Source: Clostridiales bacterium | Lineage (GTDB): Bacteria; Bacillota; Clostridia; Oscillospirales; Oscillospiraceae | Reading direction: 5' to 3' | NCBI GenBank assembly: GCA_021203685.1 | Contig: JAJQAS010000284.1 | Span: forward strand, 1-20,826 | DNA: 20,826 nucleotides | In this document: in pieces, positions 1-5,967 of the stretch | How positions within the stretch are numbered: the first letter of the stretch is position 1 | How the letters are laid out: every line of letters starts with the position of its first letter | Notes under the pieces: model-generated | Seen by the model: the letters and a program-made list of their open reading frames with translations, nothing else | What the model was told of the DNA's origin: nothing | Databases searched by the model: none | Program-made: the position numbers and the translations under genes

Positions 1-301
1 GTGGTGGGGGCGGCGTGGGGCGAGGCGGGGCGATGCTGTTGGCAATTTCTTTGGCAGTTGCTTCGCACTCCAGCCGCCGCTGTTCCCATTTGGTGTAGAC
101 CGCCCGCTGGGAGAGGTTTTTGTCCCGGATCTCCTCACAGACCTTGGCTGCCTCTATGTAGAGCAGACATTCCTCCTTGGAGGGGCTGTCGTTCCGCTCC
201 CGTCTGACCCGTTCGGCCTTCCGGATCAGCCCGACATACTGGTTGTTTTTTTCCGTCATCGAACTGGTATAAGAGGTCCTGCTGATATCATATCTGGACA
301 T
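1..301 (-). CDS. N-terminus of a protein with an MIT-like three-helix region and Pro-rich linker (partial)
   Basis: The frame opens at ATG 301-299 and stays open for 100 codons to the left edge, so only the N-terminus is visible. GGAGG about five bases upstream supports the start; it overlaps the stop of the preceding gene. Residues about 20-90 form three predicted amphipathic helices (LIRKAERVRRERND; KEECLLYIEAAKVCEEI; RAVYTKWEQRRLECEATAK), a pattern resembling MIT domains. The run PPRPTPPPP follows, like the linker between the MIT domain and AAA+ core in Vps4/katanin-type ATPases. An AAA+ domain beyond the window is inferred, not seen. It is the last visible gene of the packed set and could instead be another helical scaffold protein. 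Confidence 0.7.
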   Translation of the reverse strand, partial: MSRYDISRTSYTSSMTEKNNQYVGLIRKAERVRRERNDSPSKEECLLYIEAAKVCEEIRDKNLSQRAVYTKWEQRRLECEATAKEIANSIAPPRPTPPPP

Positions 302-311
302 AGTTTCCTCC

Positions 312-1084
312 TTAGATGTTCTTGGGCGGATGAATGTCCATGATGTTGTCCATTCCGTCCCCATAGTCGTCCACTTCCACATCGTCGTCCTGTACGCCGC
401 TGACCTGGGCGGCGATGTCGTCCAGGCTGGAGTGGGTGCTCTTGGGCTGCTCCGCGCTGGCCTGTGCCTTTTCCGCGGCAGGCCGCTTTCCCGTGTACAT
501 GGTGCGCCGGGCGGCGTTCACGTCCCCCGGGCGGCGCTTGTTTTTCAGGCATTCCTCAATGTCGCCCGTCATCTTCAGTTCCTCGAAGAATCCTTCCAGC
601 AGCTCCTCTTTTTCCTTGATGGCGCTGTCGGCGGTGATGTAGTCATAATCATTGCGTTTCCCCGTTTTTTCCAAGGCGCCTGGATCCTCTTGGGGCCCTG
701 TCCGCTGATTTGCCGGGAAGCCGCGTCCAGCATCTCATAGGCGTGGGTGATGCTGTCGTAATCGGCCACAGTCTTCAGGGCAAAGATGGCGCCCTTCACC
801 AGCATATAGCCCAGCGCCGCGTCCCACAGGTTCTGCTCGTTGATGACGGTATCCATGCCGTCCTGCTGTCCCTCCTGGATGTAGCGGCTCTGATTCCGAA
901 TGATCCGGTTAAAGTCCTTCTTGCAGCCCTCCAGCTTGCCCCTGCACTTGCCCAGGGAGTATTGCAGCTCCGACTTCGCTTTCATGTCGGCGTTGATCCT
1001 GGCAAATTTCCGGTTCTGCTTCATGTCGTTCAGCTGGCTCTTGGCGTCTTCCAGCACACTGGTCATGCTGCTCCAAATTGACAT
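312..1084 (-). CDS. Small coiled-coil protein with acidic tail, frame interrupted at an A6 tract
   Basis: The first frame starts at ATG 1084, with AAAGGAG about eight bases upstream, and is convincing for about 140 codons. Past the A6 tract at 665-670 it becomes Ser/Pro/Lys-rich and looks like a shadow. The -1 frame then continues sensibly (KTGKRNDYDYITADSAIKEKEELL) to a stop at 312. Joined, the product is about 257 residues: a basic N-terminal helical region (to about residue 60), long helices, an IKEKEELLEGFFEELK helix and a very acidic C-terminus (DDDVEVDDYGDGMD). The helical layout loosely recalls ESCRT-III/PspA-type proteins, but I see no decisive motif. Without frameshifting the cell would make 169 residues from 1084, and possibly 120 from a TTG at 674. 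It lies directly before the MIT-like gene. Confidence 0.7.
665..670 (-). other. A6 homopolymer at the frame break of the 312-1084 gene
   Basis: On the coding strand the sequence reads TGG AAA AAA CGG GGA in the upstream frame and GAA AAA ACG GGG AAA in the downstream (-1) frame. One extra A would restore a continuous reading frame. Two AAA lysine codons on a homopolymer allow tandem slippage by one base, and A-runs also provoke transcriptional slippage. I saw no obvious pseudoknot, so a sequencing or assembly deletion is equally likely. Confidence 0.6.
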
Positions 1085-1132
1085 ATGATGTACTCCTTTC
1101 CAAATGCGCTGCCGCGCTGTTTCGCGTCCGCC

Positions 1133-2452
1133 TTAATTGTAGATCGTCTGGTCTTCTTCCTCGTACTGCTGCTCGGTCTCCCGGTTGGTCTCCTGATAGG
1201 TCTCCCAGGCCCGCTCATATGCCGCCTGCTCCTGTTCCTCTGCCTGGCGGCGGCGTTCCTCCAGTTCCTCGTCGTTCATGAGGCCCAGATTCTCCATCAG
1301 GTCCTTGTTTCGTCTCTGCGCCGATTTGACATACTCCTCCTGCTCCTCACTGATCCGGTCCAGCTCATTTCTCGCCTGCTCCGAGGCCGTCTCCTTGAGT
1401 CGTTTATTTCCATCGGCCTCTTCCAGCTGCTGGAGCTGCCCTTCGATTTCATCCGCGCTCTTCAGGAACTTGTCGATTGCCACGTCGTTCTCCGCCATCT
1501 CCTGGAACAGTTCCTCAATCTGCTCCTGGTACTTGGCATACAGGTTGGCATCCTCCACCACAGGAATCTCTCTCAGCTTGATCTGGAGCATATCCATCTG
1601 GTTCTTCCTGTTGCTCAGTTTCAGCTCATTCTGCTCCAGCAGTTTCCCGTTCACCTCCAGTTGGATCTGGAGCCACCGCTGGTCGACGAGCATCGTTTGC
1701 ATCTCCCGCTGTTCATCGGTCCATTTAAGCCTGTCCGCCGGGGTGTTGTTCTCCAGAATGTCCTTAAACGCTTCGTTCGTTTTCTTGTCGGTAGTAACCA
1801 GTTTCTTGAGCTCCTCATGCTTTTCTTTTTCCGCAGCTACCTTCCCTTCATGGAGGGCCTTCTCGCTGTCCACATTCCGCTGTATTTTGTCCACCGACTG
1901 CGCAATATCGACCAGAGTGATCCAGTTCTCCAGGTATTTGGCGTTCACTTCCACGAACTGCTGGGTCAGCTCCGGCTGCTGCTGGGGAATGCGGGTGCGG
2001 ATCTCCGACAGCCCTTTCGCCAGCGCGCCCTTGGCTGCGTAAGCGGCCTGCAGGTCCCCCTGTTCCACCGCCTGCCGGAAGAGCCTGGCCAGGATGAGCA
2101 GCTGTTCGTCGATTTTGCGGATGTCTATCTCGATGTTCTGCGGGTCCTTGAGCAGCAACCGCCGCAGTGACCGCGCCGCATACTCCAGGTCGCCGCAGGG
2201 CTGCTTCGGGTTGGATTTATATTCCAGAACTTCCTTGGGCAGATGGCTGTTCTTGGGATCGAAATCAATGTTGTTGAGTTCGTCGATAATGAGCTGTTCA
2301 TTCTTGGCGGTGTCGTTGGTGACCTCTTTGGCCACCGCCTCTTCCAGTTCTTCTTGCCGCTCCTTGCGTTTCTGCATCCACGCAGCAAACGGGTTCGCGC
2401 TTTTTGCTTCCTTTGTTCTCCGGGTGCCTCTGCCGGGTCTTCCGTTGGCCAT
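1133..2452 (-). CDS. Coiled-coil protein, paralogue A of a tandem pair
   Basis: The product is 439 residues from ATG 2452, which sits six bases after GGAG in AAAGGAGAACAAC. Longer in-frame versions would begin in the low-quality leader upstream and are rejected. The N-terminus is basic (MANGRPGRGTRRTK), followed by NPFAAWMQKRKERQEEL, a helical middle rich in Glu, Lys and Gln, and an acidic tail ending EEEDQTIYN. I recognise no enzyme motif and no membrane segment. The protein aligns along nearly its whole length with its neighbour at 2619-3827, and 112 residues are identical. It has a C-terminal extension of about 30 residues the neighbour lacks. A structural or scaffold role is inferred from composition only. 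Confidence 0.85.
   Translation of the reverse strand: MANGRPGRGTRRTKEAKSANPFAAWMQKRKERQEELEEAVAKEVTNDTAKNEQLIIDELNNIDFDPKNSHLPKEVLEYKSNPKQPCGDLEYAARSLRRLLLKDPQNIEIDIRKIDEQLLILARLFRQAVEQGDLQAAYAAKGALAKGLSEIRTRIPQQQPELTQQFVEVNAKYLENWITLVDIAQSVDKIQRNVDSEKALHEGKVAAEKEKHEELKKLVTTDKKTNEAFKDILENNTPADRLKWTDEQREMQTMLVDQRWLQIQLEVNGKLLEQNELKLSNRKNQMDMLQIKLREIPVVEDANLYAKYQEQIEELFQEMAENDVAIDKFLKSADEIEGQLQQLEEADGNKRLKETASEQARNELDRISEEQEEYVKSAQRRNKDLMENLGLMNDEELEERRRQAEEQEQAAYERAWETYQETNRETEQQYEEEDQTIYN
1781..2116. repeat. 336-bp perfect direct repeat, copy 1
   Basis: This stretch is base-for-base identical to 3171-3506 (offset 1390). It lies inside the 1133-2452 gene and encodes 112 residues shared exactly with the neighbouring paralogue. 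Flanking parts of the two genes differ at many synonymous and nonsynonymous sites, so recent gene conversion or very strong constraint is implied. Confidence 0.95.
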
Positions 2453-2618
2453 GTTGTTCTCCTTTCCTGGCGGGATTCTCCCGCCGACGGCGGCGGTGCT
2501 GCCGCTCCGTGGTGTGTTTCCGAGGGGGCGCGGGCTGTCCGCCCTGCGGCCCCTTCCTGCTGATGTTTTATTGGTCCAGCGCGCCTTCATCGGCGGGCTT
2601 CTCTGCCTGTTGGGCCTA
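2453..2618. other. 166-base gap between the two paralogues, with a dead coding tail
   Basis: After the TAA-TAG stop pair of the 2619-3827 gene, the same frame continues as AQQAEKPADEGALDQ and then TAA. This resembles a lost C-terminal tail rather than random sequence. The remainder is GC-rich, and its last part holds two overlapping inverted repeats just ahead of the ribosome binding site of the 1133-2452 gene. I see no convincing promoter. Confidence 0.5.
2469..2493 (-). promoter_or_regulatory. Two overlapping inverted repeats ahead of a ribosome binding site
   Basis: Positions 2469-2485 form a perfect 7-bp inverted repeat with a 3-base loop (GGCGGGA, TTC, TCCCGCC). Positions 2481-2493 form a second one (CCGCC, GAC, GGCGG). 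They share 2481-2485, so both cannot fold at once. The first lies a few bases upstream of the GGAG of the 1133-2452 gene, where it could protect the mRNA or modulate translation. Function is inference. Confidence 0.4.
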
Positions 2619-3827
2619 TTACAACTTCTCCTGTTCCTCTGCCTGGCGGCGGTATTTCTCCAGTTCCTCGTCGTTCATGAGGCCCAGATTCTCTATCAGG
2701 TTTCTTATCCGTTTCTGCGCCGATTTGATATACTCTTCCTGCTCCTCACTGATCCGTTCCAATTCGTTTCTCGCCTGCTCCGAGGCCATCTCCTTGAGTC
2801 GTATAATTCCCTCGGCCTCTTCCAGCAGCCTTTCGATGTCATCCTTGCTCTCCAGGCACTTGTTGATTGCAGCATCGTTCTCCGCCATCTCCGAGAACAG
2901 TTCCTCAATCTGCTCCTGGTACCTGGTATACTGGTTGGAATCCTCAACCAAGGGGATTTCTGCCAGCTCGATTTGGAGCATATCCATCTGGTTCTGCCTG
3001 TTGCTCAGTTCCAGCTCACTCTGCTCCAGCCTTTTCCCGTTCACCGCCAGTTGAATCTGGAGCCACCTCTGGTCAACGAGCATCATGCACATCTCCCGCT
3101 GTTCATCGGTCCATTTAAGAATGTCCGCCGGGGTGTCGTGCTCCAGAATGTACTTAAGTGCTTCGTTCGATTTCTTGTCGGTAGTAACCAGTTTCTTGAG
3201 CTCCTCATGCTTTTCTTTTTCCGCAGCTACCTTCCCTTCATGGAGGGCCTTCTCGCTGTCCACATTCCGCTGTATTTTGTCCACCGACTGCGCAATATCG
3301 ACCAGAGTGATCCAGTTCTCCAGGTATTTGGCGTTCACTTCCACGAACTGCTGGGTCAGCTCCGGCTGCTGCTGGGGAATGCGGGTGCGGATCTCCGACA
3401 GCCCTTTCGCCAGCGCGCCCTTGGCTGCGTAAGCGGCCTGCAGGTCCCCCTGTTCCACCGCCTGCCGGAAGAGCCTGGCCAGGATGAGCAGCTGTTCGTC
3501 GATTTTTCGGATGTCTATCTCGATGCTCTGCGGGTTCTTGAGCAGCAACTGCCGCAGCGACCGCGCCGCATACTCCAAATCGCCGCAGGGCTGCTTCGGA
3601 TTGGATCTATATTCCAGAATCTCCCAGGGCAGGCGACTGTGGGTGAAATCAATTTTGTCGAGTTCGTCGATAATGAGTGCTTCATTCCTGGCGGTGTCGT
3701 TGGCGACCTCTTTGGCCACCAGTTCTTCTTGCCGCTCCTTGCGTTTCTGCATCCACGCAGCAAACGGGTTCGCGCTTTTTGCTTGCTTTGGTCTCCGGGC
3801 GCCACTGCCGGATCTTCCATTGGCCAT
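2619..3827 (-). CDS. Coiled-coil protein, paralogue B of a tandem pair
   Basis: The product is 402 residues from ATG 3827 behind the same AAAGGAGAACAAC leader as its paralogue at 1133-2452; a few in-frame codons further upstream are less likely. The basic N-terminus (MANGRSGSGARRPKQ) and NPFAAWMQKRKERQEEL block match the paralogue, followed by a Glu/Gln-rich helical body. It ends early at EEQEKL with two consecutive stops (TAA TAG), whereas the paralogue carries about 30 more residues. No catalytic motif or membrane segment is visible. The preceding gene's stop (3842) is 14 bases upstream of this start, so co-expression is likely. The two products may form hetero-oligomers, which is inference. 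Confidence 0.85.
   Translation of the reverse strand: MANGRSGSGARRPKQAKSANPFAAWMQKRKERQEELVAKEVANDTARNEALIIDELDKIDFTHSRLPWEILEYRSNPKQPCGDLEYAARSLRQLLLKNPQSIEIDIRKIDEQLLILARLFRQAVEQGDLQAAYAAKGALAKGLSEIRTRIPQQQPELTQQFVEVNAKYLENWITLVDIAQSVDKIQRNVDSEKALHEGKVAAEKEKHEELKKLVTTDKKSNEALKYILEHDTPADILKWTDEQREMCMMLVDQRWLQIQLAVNGKRLEQSELELSNRQNQMDMLQIELAEIPLVEDSNQYTRYQEQIEELFSEMAENDAAINKCLESKDDIERLLEEAEGIIRLKEMASEQARNELERISEEQEEYIKSAQKRIRNLIENLGLMNDEELEKYRRQAEEQEKL
3171..3506. repeat. 336-bp perfect direct repeat, copy 2
   Basis: This is the second copy, inside the 2619-3827 gene and identical to 1781-2116. The first mismatches are at 3170 (A against T at 1780) and 3507 (T against G at 2117). Confidence 0.95.
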
Positions 3828-3841
3828 GTTGTTCTCCTTTC

Positions 3842-5431
3842 TCAGTTCCATTGCGGCGGAACAGAACTCAGGACATTCACGTCAATTTCATAATTTATAT
3901 CCTCATCTTCCTCGTTGTTCGTATCCGCTTCCTGCTGCTGTGTTTCCTGTTCCATCTCCTGCGTCTGGCGTTCCAGCTCGTCATTCACATACTGGGCCAT
4001 ATCCTCGATGTCGCCAACGGTGGCATCCATCGCCAGGGTAAAGACCTTGGCCCCGATCACGTCTTCAAGGCTTTTCAAAAATTTCTGCTTCGTATCCAGT
4101 TCCTGCTTTTGCTTCCGGAAGATCCTCTCTTGAACGGTGCTTCCCTCTGGCATGGTTTGCACACTTGTTTCCCAAACCCGCAGCTGTCGGTTGTATTCGG
4201 AAGACACCTGGATCAGGCTTTTGAAATTGGCTACGTGTTGAAGAATGGCGTTTTCCTTTTCGCTGTCCTTTTCAACATAGACCCACCGGACACAAAACTG
4301 AATGGCATACAGAACACGTCGGTAGGTGTCGCTGTCCTTGTTGCTTTTCGCTGTTTCCAAGTCGTTGAGCAGCTCATTGATCGCCTGGACAATTCCTGTA
4401 TTTTCCAGTCTATTCTTCGGGGCGCCGACTTTATCCTGGATGTCTTTCAGGATGATTCTGCACGCATCGTCGTCTTTCGCCATTGCGGGCAGTTTCTCCC
4501 GCAGGCACCGCTCCGCATAGTTGTCTTTTTCCCGCAGAATGCGGGGCCGCGTTTCCGCCGTCCACCGCCGCAGGCTTTTGCTTTGCCGGGCCTGGCGGCT
4601 CCGGCGCAGCAGCAGGTCCCAGGTCTCCTCGGTTTCCAGACGCTTGTAAAGATTCTGGTATTGGAAGTTCCAGTCCAGGTCTCCGCCGTCGAAGAGCGGC
4701 TCCGCCTTCCGCATTTCAGGGCAGTTTAAGTAAAGGTTCAGGTAGTCCGCAGCGGCATCCCTGTCCTCCGGCGTGAGCAGGCGGTGCTCGTCGAAAGACA
4801 GGCGGAGCAGCAGATCCCGCACCATTTCCTTGTCGAAGGTGTTAAGAAAGACCATGCTGTCCCCTTTCCTGTCCTTGATCGCGCTGTACAGCAGTCGCTC
4901 CCCGCTGTTCCTGGCGTCAGTGACAGCCTTTTCGTTCAGGCGGTCAAATACCGGGCTCTCCAAGAGAAGTTTTTGGGAATCCTCCGCTGTCACCGGAGCG
5001 GTCAGGACAAGGATGCCCGTCCGCCTATTCATGTCGGCAAGCGACGTTAAGGAACTGCGCCACGCTTCCGGTGACAGCTGGCCACAGAAATCCTGAATGG
5101 GACAGACAAAAGCGACCCGCTCCTCCCTGTTCCTTTTCAGCTCCTGACGCAGCCACTTTCCCTGTCGGCTTACCGGTGACGTAAAGCCCGTGAAATCGGT
5201 AAAGCTGTTTACACATTTGGTGGCATAGGGATTGCCGCCTTTGTCGCCGTAGGTCTGGACAGAAAACACCCCTGCCCTGGTGTTGCGGAGAAAATAGACC
5301 GTTTGATAGCCTTCCTCGTGGAGCTTCAGCCAAAGGTACTGGTCCAGGTTCAGTTTGAGCAGACCTCCGCAGTGATAGTCGTCGTTTTCGTTGGCAAATA
5401 CAAAGTGAAGTAAGTCATTGGATGAAAACAA
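3842..5431 (-). CDS. 529-residue protein of unknown function, possible degenerate AAA+/P-loop fold
   Basis: The start must be TTG at 5431: an in-frame TGA lies six codons upstream, no in-frame ATG occurs near the N-terminus, and a strong purine tract (AAAGGGGGGAA) sits about six bases ahead. The first 200 residues alternate hydrophobic strands and helices (QTVYFLRN; RVAFVCPIQDF; TGILVLTAP), in the order expected for an AAA+/P-loop core. I see no GxxGxGK[ST] Walker A, so ATP hydrolysis is not supported. The second half is helical and Glu/Lys-rich, ending in an acidic tail (EEDEDINYEIDVNV). It lies 25 bases after the zinc-ribbon gene. The fold assignment is a guess. Confidence 0.8.
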   Translation of the reverse strand: MFSSNDLLHFVFANENDDYHCGGLLKLNLDQYLWLKLHEEGYQTVYFLRNTRAGVFSVQTYGDKGGNPYATKCVNSFTDFTGFTSPVSRQGKWLRQELKRNREERVAFVCPIQDFCGQLSPEAWRSSLTSLADMNRRTGILVLTAPVTAEDSQKLLLESPVFDRLNEKAVTDARNSGERLLYSAIKDRKGDSMVFLNTFDKEMVRDLLLRLSFDEHRLLTPEDRDAAADYLNLYLNCPEMRKAEPLFDGGDLDWNFQYQNLYKRLETEETWDLLLRRSRQARQSKSLRRWTAETRPRILREKDNYAERCLREKLPAMAKDDDACRIILKDIQDKVGAPKNRLENTGIVQAINELLNDLETAKSNKDSDTYRRVLYAIQFCVRWVYVEKDSEKENAILQHVANFKSLIQVSSEYNRQLRVWETSVQTMPEGSTVQERIFRKQKQELDTKQKFLKSLEDVIGAKVFTLAMDATVGDIEDMAQYVNDELERQTQEMEQETQQQEADTNNEEDEDINYEIDVNVLSSVPPQWN

Positions 5432-5456
5432 CGGAGTTCCCCCCTTTCAGCGCCGC

Positions 5457-5966
5457 TCAGTCCTCCTCCAGCAGCGCAATGCCGTCAGAGGAAACCGGCC
5501 CCTGCGTCCTGCCGCGCAGCAGCAGCACGAGTTTGAGGTCTTTGTCGACCTCTGTAACTTTCATGCCCAGCTCCTGCAGCTCCGCGCCCATGAGGTTGGG
5601 CAGACGCACCTGGGTCTCCCGGCGGCTCTTGCCGTTGTCGATGTAGACCCGCACCTGCAGTTCCGCCGCGTCCGGGATACGGGCAAACTTCTGGGGCAGC
5701 CAGACTTCTTTTTCCAGCAGCTCCGCGCCGTTCCCCAGGGGCAGCCGTTCCTCCTGGTCCAGAACGATTTTACCGTTCTCATCTTTCCAGCGGTAGGCCG
5801 TTACCCCCACCTGGCAGGGCCGCAGGAGCTTTTCCCGATACTTCATGATCTCCGGCTGGATGTTCTTTATGCCCTCTTCCAGTGGGCCGGGGAAATTGAC
5901 CACGGGAAACTCGCATCTGGGACAGATGTTTCCCTGGAAGTTCTTTCCGCATACAAGGCATTTCAT
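5457..5966 (-). CDS. Zinc-ribbon protein with a C-terminal beta-rich domain
   Basis: The product is 169 residues from ATG 5966. The N-terminus carries a compact zinc ribbon with C3-x2-C6 and C15-x2-C18 (MKCLVCGKNF...ICPRCEFP). From about residue 50 the chain is strand-rich (VGVTAYRWKDENGKIVLD, ELQVRVYIDNGKS, LKLVLLLRG), suggesting a beta-sandwich. The start lies one base after the stop of the coiled-coil gene, and its GGAGG sits inside that gene's last codons, so translational coupling is likely. An adaptor role linking partners of the complex is inferred. A second zinc ribbon occurs in the LRR protein at 14495. Confidence 0.85.
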   Translation of the reverse strand: MKCLVCGKNFQGNICPRCEFPVVNFPGPLEEGIKNIQPEIMKYREKLLRPCQVGVTAYRWKDENGKIVLDQEERLPLGNGAELLEKEVWLPQKFARIPDAAELQVRVYIDNGKSRRETQVRLPNLMGAELQELGMKVTEVDKDLKLVLLLRGRTQGPVSSDGIALLEED

Positions 5967-5967
5967 C

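Noticed and set aside
1..207. 68-codon open frame on the plus strand at the left edge
   Set aside because: Antisense to the MIT-like gene, whose start, ribosome binding site and helical pattern are convincing.
2094..3893. 599-codon open frame on the plus strand
   Set aside because: It is antisense to the coiled-coil genes. Glu/Lys/Gln-rich coding strands give long Leu/Phe/Ser-rich antisense frames, and it has no ribosome binding site or recognisable domain.
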